64,000 nt of DNA from positions 8,184,001-8,248,000 of the forward strand of contig OY540821.1 in assembly GCA_961205875.1 (NCBI GenBank), written 5' to 3'. The notes beneath the pieces are model-generated. The model made no database searches and was not told the DNA's origin. It saw nothing but the letters and a program-made list of their open reading frames with translations. A program made the translations under genes and the position numbers. Source of the DNA: Sialis fuliginosa. Lineage: Eukaryota > Arthropoda > Insecta > Megaloptera > Sialidae. Each line of letters starts with the position of its first letter. The first letter of the stretch is position 1. Positions 22,114 through 34,363 of this stretch are shown here, piece by piece.

Positions 22114-24537
22114 TTAAAAATTATATATACTTACAATTTTTCTCATTCTCAGTTTGCCTGTGCCCTTTTAGGATTCTTAAAGGATATTCTTACAAGTGAA
22201 AAAACATTTTGATATATTTATTGGTTGTCTAGGACAGCAGCGTTCCCAAAAAAATGTAAGTGGGGGGGGGGGAATTTTGTAGACAAATAACTATACTTTT
22301 ATTATAAAAAATATCTTGATTATAAAATACAGTATTGCATCAATTTACTGGACCCCAAGGGGGTGGGGGGAGGGGCAACAACTTAAGGTAGACTTGTATT
22401 CAGACATAAACGAGGTAGGCACTAGTAGGCAGGTATGCATTCCATCTGCGAGATCTTTAATTTTATTTAAAAAACCTGCCGAACCAAAAAACTAATAAAT
22501 GTCGCGAAAACTACTAAAAATAATTTTTTGTTTTTTTTTTTACTAATTTTAATAAATTTTTATTCTACACAAATTTGTCTAAAATAAAAATATACATAAA
22601 CAGAATAAACACATTGTTACTTTTGTTTTTTTCTAGTACATTTTTTAAGTCGGCTTATTTTTTTATAAAAATAAATAATACACAAAAGATAGAAAAACCT
22701 TCTAATTTATTTTATATACAAAACATGAATCGGACGATAGAAAACCATATTTAAAAAAAAACGGTAGTTCGAAAAGTTCTTAATAGAATAAAAATTAAAA
22801 ATATTTAAAACTAACATCATGAAACATTTTTTTTTCTAGGTTATGTAAGTTGGTTTGTTTTTCGAAAAATGGAGCCTTATACAACTTCTTTGTGTATTTT
22901 GTGGTTAAGCCGTCACTGGTTATCTGTATATGTATGCATGTTAGTTTATATGGGTTAATGTAAGATTGTATTTTGTTTTTTATGTGACAAAGTTTATATC
23001 TATACTATTAGTCCAAGTAAATTAGATATTTTAGAAGAACAAATTCATAAAGTTTTGATACTTTATCCACAAACTCTTAGTAGGGTTTGAAATAAGTGCC
23101 CGAAAAGTTCCCACCTAAATGAATGATGGAACATCCCCTTTCACGTGAAAAACAACCCCCGTTGTGGAATTTATTTCAGTTTTTCCCATTTTTCATCTGA
23201 ACCACTCTTCGAAGAAAAAAATATTACAGGAATTAAAGATTCTACATAAAATTCTACGTAAAAAATGTCATGGGTACTATTCGGTTAACTCCCAGCCTAC
23301 TCTCGCAATCGTTGCTCAAAGTGAAGGGTAATTTTGGGAACGCAGCGAAAAATCGGCGTAATATATACATACATACATACATATAAGTATATTCTCTTCT
23401 AGTAAGAGAACCACTGAACCGATTGAAATGGTTTTTATAAATTATATTAATTCTTTTTCTGGGAATGTTTTGAACTATGGACCATCAATCTGCGAGAAAT
23501 TACGTTAAATATGTACATATAAAAAAATGGAAAGGTTTTTCTTTTTTTTATATTTTATTAAATAAATAAATAAAATTTTTATAAATTGAGACAAGCAAAT
23601 CACTCGAAAACAAGGGACTGTATGAAAAAAGTTTTGAATAAATGTTGTTTGGTTTCAATGGGGAAATAGGATAGTGTATTTTTGTTTGATTTGGTGGACG
23701 ATTTCAAGGTTATTTGAAGGTCAACATTATTTTTTAAATAGAATCCTGTATTTTTCAATTTAAAACCTTGTTCTACTTAAAAAATCAGATGTATTGGTAA
23801 CATTTTTTCTGAGACATCAATTTAGTATAATTTAGCAAAATAACTAGAGATTTTCCAAGTTTAAAGAACTATTTATTACCTGTAAATTATTAATTTTTTA
23901 GTAAAATTTTGTATTTTAAAATTTCTCGTGTATATGAAAATTTTTATCTTGATTTTTAAATAAAATTATTTACTTTAACTTTAACCTGCAATTTTATTCA
24001 AAAAAGTAAAAATATCTTATGTCGAAAATTTATAATTATTAAATTAAATAAATAAATAACTAAAAAAAATATTAGAAAGAATACGATAAAATTTAGTCAG
24101 TATTATTATATGTAAATTATTTCTCAAATCTTCTTATAAAACAAACGGATAGAAAATGTAATATAAAATACTAAGAAAAATTGCAACTAGCGTTTGTAAG
24201 AAAAACTGCCTGAAATTCATTTAGGAACGTACAAAAAAAGAAAACACGAGAAGATATAAAGAAAAGCGAAAGAAAAACTAACGCCCGAGAAAACTGTAGT
24301 AGTAGGAGGAAAAAACGGAAATGTGTTAATATATATTGAACCTGACGTTTTCCTGAATGCTTTTTAATCTACCACATTCCAATTAACTTTTTTGCATTTT
24401 TTTCTCTCTTTTTACTTCAGAAATTGCGACTGTAGAACTATTTCAGTAAATTATTTAATATTATTTAAATGAGCAAGATTTTTAAAGTTATTATCATTTA
24501 AATTTATCAATTGAAAATATTTGCATGAGAGCTACGG
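22114..24537. other. Unassigned A+T-rich region
   Basis: A G-run at 22261-22270 and a GGGGGTGGGGGG patch at about 22358 are noted. (TACA)n/(CATA)n simple sequence lies at 23365-23385, followed by CCACTGAACCGATTGAAATG, a retroposon-tail-like word (23410-23430). No gene was recognised. Confidence 0.4.
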
Positions 24538-25217
24538 GACTTTCTTATACGTAATACTGAGAGTGAACATTGCACGTGATTCTAATTATATTTTTTTAAA
24601 TTCTGACAAACTAATAAAAAATAGAATAAAATAAAAGGGGCATAAATTAAATTCTCTACAACATGTATCAAATAATTTTTTTAAGTAATAACTTAACCGG
24701 AAACGGATGTTTAATCTTGTCAAATTTTGAACTTTCTAATTATTTTTGAAATGGTACGAATAAGAAATAAATATTTTAGATAAAAATTGTCGAGTATATT
24801 ATTATGTATAATTTATGTTCCATTCATTTGTTTCCTTCATTTATTATTAAGCCAGAAAGATTTTTTTTAAATAATCAATTAGAATCATCCACACTGTTCA
24901 CTCTCAATATTACGTATAAGAAAGTTCCATGGTACATATGATAAACACATTTTTCAATTTCTGTAATACGTATAAGAAAGTCCCATGACACTCATGGCAG
25001 ATATTTCTTCTCTGCTATGAACCATTTGAAATGTATTTTTTTTAATGAATAGAACATAAATTATAGAAAATAATATAACCTACAATTTTTAACTTGACTT
25101 TTTTTTCTCTAATTCGCATTGTTTTAAAATTAATTCAAAAAATTGACACCAGTAAATATCCTTATTCGGTTGAAAGATTGTTTTCAAAAATATGAGGTTT
25201 TCTTCCGAGATAAAAAT
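24538..25217 (-). mobile_element. Family B composite copy (B2) with inverted ends
   Basis: GACTTTCTTATACGTAATAC plus TGAGAGTGAAC at 24540 is mirrored by GTTCACTCTCAATATTACGT with ATAAGAAAGTTCC at 24896-24928, forming a ~390 bp inverted-repeat unit. A third terminus, TACGTATAAGAAAGTCCCAT, follows at 24966. The rest, to TCGGTTGAAAGATTGTTTTC and TGAGGTTTTCTTCC, matches B3 and B5 in reverse orientation. Confidence 0.8.
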
Positions 25218-26463
25218 AACACAAATAATTTATTTCATTTATAAAAAAATCTGCAGCTGTTACATTAATATAGAACACCCAATACATTTCTATTAAGTAA
25301 TTTTAAAGACAATTGACTGTAGGTAATTTTTTGTTTTCATATTTTTTCATAAAATGTAAAATAAGGAAAATTCAATGGAAAAATACGGATGGATGAATTA
25401 CATTGTACAAAGCATAATTAGGTAATTTGAATAAGAAAGAATTAAGAAAACTGTTTATTTTATATTAAAAATTTATATTTTGTACTATATCGAGTATATA
25501 CCAAACGTTTTTTCTGTTCATTGTTCTAGATAAACATATAAGAGGTTAAAATCGAAATAAACAATCCCCTCTGCCCCTCCTCAACCAACCTTTTGATCTA
25601 AAGTCATAAGGAAGTGTAATTTTTTGAAACGTCTACAGACCGCTGAGCATTTTTAATGAAAGATCAAAAATATCGGCCAACCGTAAAAACAATATTATGG
25701 TCAATTGGGTTTATTTGTTAGAACATATCGGATTTACTACGGTCAGCTTTGTGAGTGTGAAATCTATACATTTCTATACGCATCGAAACATTGTGTTTTA
25801 CACGCTTACATTTAATGATTCGCCGACGTTTCAGCCTAAATTGAAGGCTACATTTTTATACCCGGTTAGGTTAGATGCAATACATAATATAAGATACTTA
25901 AAAAACATAGGCTTCTTATTGTTAGATTTATTCTTTTTTCTAGTGTAAAAAAATTAAATTATAAACAAAAATTTGTTAGCTAACAAACACATTAAACGGG
26001 ATGTTTAAAATAAAAAAATTCTATGACGCCCCTCCCTATTTCTCCAAAATTTTAAATGATATTATTGACTTTAGTATTTGTCGTTGATAGTCCCACCAAA
26101 TCCCCGTTACCATTTTTTCAGATTTTTTGTGCCAGTAATTCCCAAATTAGGAGCCTCTGACAACCGTCATTTTTGAATTAGAAAATAAAATAAAAGGCCC
26201 AAATTCTACTGATATACATTTTGACACTCCACACGCCTTGGTATACTTTTTTTTTCTTTAAAGCCCCCTGCAAGGACCATTTTTGATTTAGATAAAAAAT
26301 AAGTAAAGTTACGTCCCACATATTTTGGTATAAAAATTATATTTTTTGCCTAGCTTTAGCTCCTAAGTGCCCCCCCCTGTAAAATTATTTTTTTTATAAA
26401 ATTTCTTTTACTTAGATGTTTAGTAAAAAATTTAAGTTTCTAACTCATAGTATATAGCTTACG
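25218..26463. other. Unassigned region with one orphan 83-codon frame
   Basis: 25697-25948 (plus) encodes 83 residues starting MVNWVYLLEHIG and ending in a hydrophobic stretch (LLLDLFFFLV). I recognise no family, the length is within chance for this composition, and no splice context stands out. 26010-26390 holds several C-rich patches (GACGCCCCTCCC, GCCCCCCCCTG) in A+T-rich DNA, probably old transposon sequence. Confidence 0.35.
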
Positions 26464-26679
26464 CATAGATATAGAGCATGGATTGCGCATTCTGTATTAA
26501 CATAATGGTGTAACATTTCTTCAAAAAGTTTGGGATATATCTATTTCTTTTTCTAATAAGAATGAAATAGACATTCCTGTTTAAATAAAGACAAGTATAT
26601 CCCAAACCATTTTCTATCTCTTTCTTTTGACACGACTCTGTTTTCGAGTCAGATGCGCGGTCCATGCTCTATGTCTATG
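26464..26679. mobile_element. 216 bp TIR MITE (K) flanked by AGCTTA
   Basis: CATAGATATAGAGCATGGAT with TGCGCAT matches the inverted right end CATAGACATAGAGCATGGAC with CGCGCAT at 24 of 27 positions. Sub-terminal parts pair too (GTTTGGGATATATCT with AGTATATCCCAAAC). AGCTTA stands just outside both ends (26456-26461, then two extra bases CG, and 26680-26685), so a 6 bp or slightly longer target duplication is likely. Confidence 0.85.
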
Positions 26680-26685
26680 AGCTTA

Positions 26686-27343
26686 AGAGATATTTTGCTT
26701 TGACTGAAAAGAACGGACTGACGACAAAGTGAGATTAATAGAGTTTCTTCGAAACCCTAAAAATAGTTCTATAAAGAAATTCAACAAATATGTGATCACA
26801 GTAATTATGTACCTACATACATACTAAAGAAAAAATCTTAATTGACATACTCAATTTGAAATATAGCATATGGCTGTCAAATTGTATCTATTAATACTTA
26901 TATATACTCATAGAAACACATGGTGTTAGTGCATCAAAATTTCTATCACAACATCCAAGAATACCAACGATATAATTATTATCTTCACATAAATTTTCAT
27001 CAACAGTAGGTGTTGGAACTTGTCCAAATCAACATATCGCAAATGTGACGTTCAAATCAGCACAAATTATTATTTTTTTACGGCAAAAATAAATAAAACT
27101 GCTGTTATTTATTGTGCCATTGACGTCGAAATTTGTTACAATAATTTAAATAAACTGTCACGATTTGTTTTTCTGTGAATGTATGTGACTCGTGGGGATA
27201 TAAAATTAAAAATAACTAATCGATGGAACGCTAGATATTTTACACTAATGCTACCTAGTTTATGTATTTTTACGGAGGAGGGTGAGGGAATCCTTCTGAA
27301 TTTATTATAGTTTTGTACATAACGTGGTGTAAACGCAATTTTT
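26686..27343. other. Unassigned A+T-rich spacer
   Basis: No repeat family or coding-like frame was recognised. Confidence 0.4.
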
Positions 27344-27560
27344 AACCGACTTCAAAAAAGGAGAAGGTTTTAAATTCGCCAATATGTATGTTCGGGCATA
27401 ACTTCGACAAATATGCACCGATTTTTTGTTTGTTTGAAAGAATATACTCCCGAAGTGGTCCTATTTAAATTTTATCAGAATCTGATAATGGATTTCAAAG
27501 ATATGCCACTCAAATGGGAAAAATAAAAATCTTTTTAAGAAAAAAATAAAACCGACTTAA
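27344..27560 (+). repeat. Family D copy (D2)
   Basis: It starts AACCGACTTCAAAAAAGGAG, then runs through TATGTTCGGGCATAACTTCG, TTGTTTGAAAGAATATACTC and TTATCAGAATCTGAT to a closing AAAACCGACTT. The repeat of the ACCGACTT word at the far end suggests a short direct terminal repeat. Family C copy C1 follows within ~10 bp. Confidence 0.75.
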
Positions 27561-27571
27561 ATAAAACATCT

Positions 27572-28045
27572 GCCAAGTAAATGCACAGTGCTTCCTCGTG
27601 CTAAATTCACCAAAGATAGTTAAGTATTCAGTGTTTATATAAATTGCCTAGAATTGGTTAACCATTTAATTTTTTTACAATTTTACTAAAAAATATTAGT
27701 TCGAAATTTTTCTTAAAACGCACCTGAATATTTTTTCATAAATGTATTTTTAATTTTTTGACAGTTTCAATCTAAATCTAAAGTTATGCAAACGTCAAAA
27801 CGACATTTAATATGTCCAAGCAAATATCAATTTAGAAAATCAAAACACGATTTTTGAAAATAAATTGAGATAAATTTTTGTAAGGGAATATTTTACAACA
27901 AACGTTGTAGACCTACATATATTATAGGAAATTTAATGCTCTATAAAAAATATTCTATAAAATTTTCACATAACATGTGTCGTTCTTGAAATATCTTGAT
28001 GATTTTGAAATGGGACCATCCTCAAGTCAGACCCAAACAGTCCTG
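27572..28045 (-). mobile_element. Family C copy (C1), 3'-truncated
   Basis: In reverse orientation it begins ACATCTGCCAAGTAAATGCA with CAGTGCTTCCTCGTGC and continues through AATATTAGTTCGAAATTTTT, TTTGACAGTTTCAATCTAAA and TCTATAAAATTTTCACATAA to GGACCATCCTCAAGTCAGAC. The remaining third seen in C2 is absent. Confidence 0.85.
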
Positions 28046-28792
28046 AATCATCCTTATATTTTGCCGTAGAAGGTTTCATGGGAACACCGAAATGTTTCAT
28101 ATTAAAAATTATTTTTCAAATATTTAATAGATAAACGTCGTTGATATGGCCGCTCTAATATACAAAGAAACGTCGGTCATCTATACAAGTGGCTAACATA
28201 TGGAAATCAAGTAATACTTTTTTTAGATAAAATATATACTGACCTCCCTCGAACAAATACTATACATTGATAAAAAAATCTGTTTGAATCTTTTAAACAT
28301 CCTGATACACAAGTTACACATATCAACTGTTTAAGAATAAAAAGAAGAGATCCCTTTTAATCCTCGACTTTAAAGCTATAAGGCTTTTATACAACCCAAA
28401 CTAATCCTGGCGAGTAGAAATTCTGAAAGAGAACCTACTAACTTGTTTACAAATGGAAGTCTATTCAAAATTTTATATAATAGTATACAAACGTGTTTGA
28501 TAGCTTGGAAATCACGGTGTTAACAAAACTGGGTTTTTCTAGGAAAATATATAGGGTTTTTATTTTTACTTATTTACGTTTTTTTTGTTTTTTTGTTTAT
28601 AAACAAATGCAGTTGGTCAATTTTACCATACGTTTACTAGGGTAACAAGATGGACAAGGATTCTGTTTTCGGGTGAGCAGGCCGATGTAATTTAAGAAGT
28701 TGGTGGTTTTTTATGGCATTTTAAATTTTGTTACAAGATTTTATTATACTATTTATAATGTCTATATAATTTTATGTGCTATATATAATTAT
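28046..28792. other. Unassigned A+T-rich spacer
   Basis: No gene and no bounded repeat was recognised. Confidence 0.4.
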
Positions 28793-29092
28793 TGTTTAGG
28801 ATTTAAAAAAAACATAGTTGAATTAAGTACAAACACGATTAGTTATTATTGTAATAAAAACCAAACACCACTAAAATTACCTACCTAACAAAAATGAATC
28901 AGAACAAAACGTAAAAATAATTGTTGTTCTATTTAAATTTAAAAATTAATTATTGAAAACAAAATAAACAATTGACAATCAAAAGAATACCGCCCTGTTC
29001 TCTCTGCCCTGCGTCTACTTGGCACGCTCCCTCCTTGCCGAACGAGTCGCCATCGCGCGAATAATATGTTCCCGTATGTATATTTCGATATT
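28793..29092 (+). repeat. Dispersed repeat L, copy 2
   Basis: Shares about 250 bp with 8880-9168 at high identity. It has an extra ~30 bp GC-rich insert (CTCTCTGCCCTGCGTCTACT context, about 28995-29020) and lacks the CTAGCTGGACCCGC head. Ends remain undefined. Confidence 0.75.
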
Positions 29093-30110
29093 TTCTAAAC
29101 TATACGACCAAATTGGATGCTGTAAAGGGCAAATTATATCTACATTAAGTACTTATGACGATAAAATCATTTATTTCGATAAAGATTAATGTTTTGCAGG
29201 TCATAAGTTCACGTAAACAAAACCCAAATATTTTTAATTTTCTTTGTAACATAAAAGCAGTCATTGTGGCTTAAATATAAAAGTTAGACGTATAGTATCG
29301 CTGACTTTATTGTAGATCTTTTGATTCTACACAATTCTTTAAAACATTATTTTGTTCAATATTGAACGGTTTAGACAGCGTATTGCAAAATAGACTCAAT
29401 GAAAATTATAACGAAAACTGTATCAAATATATTTTTTGAAAAATCGTCACACGAACACGTACACTTTTATATATAGAGATTGTATCTTTCGTCAACATGA
29501 AATAGCTCTTGATACGTATTATTAAGTAGATAATGTTAATGAGAATGGCTACAGAACACGCTCTTGGCTGTTTTTTTATATGCTTTAAACGGTTTGTATA
29601 ATATTTAATTTCCTTTTACCTGTTATGCTACACCGTAGGTATCAAATACGGTATGCAAGACAGAAATCTTGACTTTGTATTCAAACAAACGGTTTTGGGT
29701 ACATTTCTATAGAAATTGCGTTAAGTTTTGTGGTTTCAGACCACCCGTGTGTGATATATTTTTGATAGATTGCACCCTGTTTCTCAAAAACTAGTTGTTT
29801 TTATTGTATTTTATATAATTGTTATGACTTTTATCACACATTTCTCAAGTGGATTTTTGCAAACTTGATTTTATTTACTATTATTTTTTATTTGATTTAT
29901 GGAAATGTGTGTATGTAGAAGAAGTAGGTATAATTCAAAATAAGTGATAAAATGTTCACGTTCAAATGATGTGAATAGATTTAAACTTGTTTTTTTTTTC
30001 TAAAAAAAAACTTTGTCGTGAGAAAATGATATACTTTGTATAATAGTAAATTTTCACAATTTGATACATCACAACCTATTTGTTTGTATTCAGTGATTTA
30101 ATTTTTTTAC
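29093..30110. other. Unassigned A+T-rich region
   Basis: No repeat family or coding-like frame was recognised. Confidence 0.4.
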
Positions 30111-30258
30111 TGACTTCAAAAAAAGGTGTAGTTGGTCCCATAAAAATGTCTAATCTAACCATGGACTTCGAAAATACGCCATTCAAAAAAGAAAAATTAA
30201 AAATTCGTCGGCGCCAGTCCAATAAGAAAGAAAAAAATAAAATCGACTTCAAAAACTG
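30111..30258 (+). repeat. Family D copy (D3), shortened
   Basis: It begins TGACTTCAAAAAAAGGTGTA and contains TAACCATGGACTTCGAAAAT, closing with ATCGACTTCAAAAACTG. The order matches D2 with a large internal deletion. The 72-codon frame running over it is repeat-derived. Confidence 0.65.
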
Positions 30259-30389
30259 TTTAAAATTATTATACTTTTCAATTTTTGAGTTTTTTTAAGG
30301 CGGTGTTATTTTTTTCTTAAATAGTTTTACTTTCTTATATGAAATATAAGTACATGTAGTAGACAGACGTAAGTATGTATTGTTAATTG

Positions 30390-30880
30390 ACTATTTTCGC
30401 CATGATGTCTGTGTGTCGGTCTATCTATAGACACTGTAACTCAAATACGACAAATCGTAAAAGGGTGAAATTTTATATTTTTCTAATTATTTATGAAACA
30501 GTGCGAATTGGAAAAAATTGTAAGTAAAATTAGGTATTATCTAAATTTATGTTCTATTCATTTTTTCAAAAACGACAAATTTTTGAAAAAAAATATTTAA
30601 AATTATATTTCAATTTAAACAGAAAGGAAATATCTGCCTTGAGTATCATGGTACTTTCTTATACGTATTACAGAGATTAAACAAGTAAGTGTTTACCATA
30701 TATATATAGATATCATGGGACTTTCTTATACGTAATACTGAGAGTGAACAGTGTGGGTGACTCTAATTAATTATTTAAAAAATATATTTCTGGCTAAATC
30801 ATAAATGATGAAAACAATAAATGAATGGAACGTAAATTATAGATAATAATATAACTACTCGACAAATTTTATCTAAAAAA
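30390..30880 (+). mobile_element. Family B copy (B3)
   Basis: TTTTCGCCATGATGTCTGTG, AACTCAAATACGACAAATCG and AGGGTGAAATTTTATATTT open it. CTTTCTTATACGTATTACAG follows at 30655 and CTTTCTTATACGTAATACTG with AGAGTGAACAGTG at 30721. It is the reverse of B2. The uninterrupted TACTGAGAGTGAACAG here serves as the empty site for the insertion at 47054. Confidence 0.8.
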
Positions 30881-31662
30881 ATTGACTATATTTGTTTACA
30901 AAAAAATGTCTGTGACATAAACAAAAAACGATCCTTCCAATAATGGTAAAAGGTCACTACTAACAAAAGTAAAAAAAAAATATTAAACCATACATTTTTC
31001 TTAGGTAGGTAAATTTATTTTGAAATTATTAATAAGTATAAATGACATATCCACGACATCTATAACCAATAAAAAATTAAAAATCAATTTCATAAAAATT
31101 GAGCATCTCTGACATGTAGGTACATATTAAAAAAAAAACATATATAAACCCATAGCGATGTTTATACGTATTATAAAAACTAAATGTCAAAACTTCCATT
31201 AGATTGAAGATGCCTAACTGAAAAGTAGCGTGAAAAATCAACAGTTTATCCTGCATTATTTGTGGCACACATGGCATAGAAGCGGACGGGCATCAGTGAA
31301 CATTATCAATAGGAGTCAATACAGAGACAGGTGGGGCTGAGACCCTTATTCATAAACATTGATTCTTTGTGATCAGCGGTTGTGTCGATGTTCTTTTGTC
31401 ATCCTTTTGCACAGATATAGGCTCGAGTTTTCACGTCCGTCAAGTTGGTTTTAATATTTGATCGAGTGCTTTTTTATTGCGCAAGATATTTTATTAAATA
31501 TTAGCAGATAGGACCCGGTGTTATACGGAAATTAAAAAATATAAATTACACTTGGGCCAAAAAATACTTGTTTTATATACATATAACGGAAATAATATTT
31601 TTTTTAATATAAGAATTTACTCTAAATTCAACTATTGTATATTATTGTTTCTATTACATATA
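30881..31662. other. Unassigned region with a GC-richer patch
   Basis: 31265-31445 is less A+T-rich, but no frame or repeat was recognised in it. GGACCCGGTGTTA at 31510 is a retroposon-like word also found at 12548. Confidence 0.4.
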
Positions 31663-32063
31663 CAGTGTATTCCAAGTTGATTAATACATAGGAAATTTAA
31701 CATGGGGACAATTAGAAGTGTTGTAGTAACCTTTGGTCAAATTTAACCATGTGTGATTGGTGCATTTTTAAATGCCGCCTCGAAACTAATTTTAAATTAA
31801 TCAACAGTATTTTGTTTTCAACTTTAATAAAGAATAAAATACATTAATGAAATTAAAGTAAGCATCCTAGATAAAATTATAATAATATTTTTTGGCAGAT
31901 ATAAATTTGAAAACAAAATACTAAAGACTATTTTATTAAATTTTGTGGCGGCATTTCAAAATGCACCAATCACACATTGTTAAATTTAAGCAAAGGTTAC
32001 TACAACATTTCTAATTGTTGCCATGTTAAATTTCCTATGTCTTAATCAACTTGAAATGCACTG
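31663..32063. mobile_element. 401 bp foldback MITE with CAGTG ends and TA flanks (I)
   Basis: The left end CAGTGTATTCCAAGTTGATT and the inverted right end CAGTGCATTTCAAGTTGATT match. Pairing continues through ACATAGGAAATTTAACATGG, ACAATTAGAA, TAGTAACCTTTG and GATTGGTGCATTTT for well over 150 bp per arm. TA stands on both sides (31661-31662, 32064-32065), as in Tc1/mariner-type insertions. No coding capacity. Confidence 0.93.
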
Positions 32064-32065
32064 TA

Positions 32066-33331
32066 TATTCAACAAACAAATATTCTTTTCGTTATATGTA
32101 TATAAAACAAGGATTTATTGGCCCAAGCTAACGTTTCTACCCGTTTATAGAACATATAAAGTATATTCCTTATGTAACATTTACTTATCTTACAAAGGTC
32201 GAAGCCGAAAATTAGAGTTCAAGTAAATGATTGAATATGTAGTGTATTAAATCATATATTAAATACACTAGTATATTTAATATAAAAAATAAAAAATATA
32301 AAAAGATGAAGTTTTTAACTTCTATTCTATCTCTATTTCTATCTCTACCTACATATATAAAAGGAAGTTCTATTTATCTATTTATTACTACTGAACCAAT
32401 TTTAATGCATTTTCACCAATAGACAGATCATTTTTATAAAAACCTACAATTAAACATCATTGGTCTTAAAAAATCTTTTATAAAAAAATATTTCGAATCA
32501 GATTTGACAACATAAATGTTGAATTAAAATAGCACGACCCAACCTGATCTAGCTTGAGCACGAGTATCTAGCACGATCCAACTTGCCGTACATGTCACGT
32601 ATAGAATATTTCATATATAAGGATAAATGTTTCGATTTCCTATATTTTAATGCGCATTAGTTAAGTAATGGGGTATCTTGACACCAAACAGATGTGTTAG
32701 ATGTTCATAGGGCGGGGCCGCAAAGGTTTTGTTGAGGGTTTTTTTGATTTATATTTTTTCGAGAGCATTTTCCGCCATGACACAAAGCTTGTTTAGCTTT
32801 TTTAAAGGGCGTATCTTCAACAGAATTTATTTTATCTAATGGTTAGTTTCTGACTTTAGGAAATTTACGTTACCTACATTCATTTAATTTTGACTTATAT
32901 ATACATAATATATGGAATTATGCCCATCTAATTATTAATTCTTAAATGTCTAACCTTTTACTACCTACCCAGTTATTGGTAAAACATAAAACTATAATTT
33001 GTTGATTTCATTATTTTGGTATCATTGCACAATACTAAAAAAAGGTTTTTGAATTCATATTTTTGAAATAATTTTGAAAAAAACTTATACCTCCATTTAT
33101 TTTAATGTTTTATTAATTGAATTGTGTTAGCTTCTGAACTATTTATATTATAACAGTTTTATTTATAAAGAAACTTACGAAAAAAACTATGGATTAAAAT
33201 AATTGACAATGATCTGTAAGTTATAGTCTAACGCACCCAAAACCATTTTAAATTCAAATCTATAATAAATATTCCAAATTAAATTCATACCCAAAAGTCA
33301 CTATACATCTGCAATAAATAAATAAAAAATC
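32066..33331. other. Unassigned A+T-rich region
   Basis: A retroposon-like phrase, ACTGAACCAATTTTAATGCA followed by TTTTCACCAATAGACAGATC, lies at about 32390-32430. Nothing else was recognised. Confidence 0.4.
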
Positions 33332-33994
33332 GGCGAAACTTTAGTATCCGACGTACACACAGATTTCATATTTTTGTTTGTTGGCAATAGGTACATTATT
33401 TGGGTGTGCGCGCGCATATGATTTATGTTAGTGATTGAATGTTGTTCAAACGGTGGAATATATGCGACCGCTAAAACACACGTGACACAACTAAAATATG
33501 TATGTGTATATTTGTATCTTTTATTCAAAAAGTTGAATAGTCAAAATGGCAGCTTGGCGAGATCCTACAGACTCCAATTTTTTTTTAATTATAGGTTATA
33601 CCATTATTTTTAAGACATTCGGGTATTATTAAGAAATTAAAATTAATAAATTAACAAATAAGTTAAATAGTTAATACTTATGTCAGCTTGGCGCGATCCT
33701 ACAGATTCTAATTTAAAAAAATATATTTTTAGGTGTGTCACGTGTGAACATGAAATTACTAAATATACTATAAAAAAAATCAGTTATATGTTGATAAACA
33801 TAATATGTTTATTAATATAATATAATTATAATATTATTTTATTATACTATAATCTTTTAGGGTCGCATATATTCCACCGTTTGAACACTGTTCAATCACT
33901 AACATAAATCATATGCGCGCGCACACCCAAATAATGTATTGCCAACAAACAAAAATATTAAATCTGTGTGTACGTCGGATACTAAAGTTTCGCC
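33332..33994. mobile_element. 663 bp foldback element with GGCGAAAC ends (J)
   Basis: The left arm GGCGAAACTTTAGTATCCGA, CGTACACACAGATTT, ATTTGGGTGTGCGCGCGCAT, ATGATTTATGTTAGTGATTG and CAAACGGTGGAATATATGCG pairs with 33862-33994 at high identity over ~135 bp. Inside lie ACACACGTGACAC (33475) and GTGTCACGTGTG (33735) in inverted orientation, and GCTTGGCGAGATCCTACAGA (33552) and GCTTGGCGCGATCCTACAGA (33685) in direct orientation 133 bp apart. AAAAAAT stands near both ends and could be a 7 bp duplication, but it is low-complexity. The two overlapping 62-75 codon frames on opposite strands of the arm are palindrome artefacts. Confidence 0.9.
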
Positions 33995-34363
33995 AAAAAA
34001 TTATAAAATTATAAGTAGATACATCAAAAAGCCACAGTTGAAACCAAAATCTTTGTATACGCAATAATTTTGTAGGAAAAGCACACAAATAATATACTGT
34101 TACATTATATTATATCTGTTTCATCATCAAGATAACTTTGACAAAAGATCAAGTGACAATTACACTTAAACTAAATCAATAGCCATTGTTGGTAGCTAAT
34201 GACGCAAATAAATACCTGTTTAAAAGGACATATGGCTTATCAAAGGACATCCAACACCACCTCGGCTACTTTACAGTACCCCAACGTCAGTCGTCAAACT
34301 TTCTACATTGTTTAGACTATGTAACAGCGTCCTGGAATATATAAACATAAATTAAACAATATA

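Noticed and set aside
27344..28045. D2 and C1 as a single larger element
   Set aside because: They abut here, but D occurs without C at 0.4, 30.1 and 41.7 kb, and C without D at 38.6, 46.0 and 55.8 kb.
33301..33613. Opposed frames of 62 and 75 codons
   Set aside because: They lie in one arm of foldback J and in its loop. No domain was recognised.
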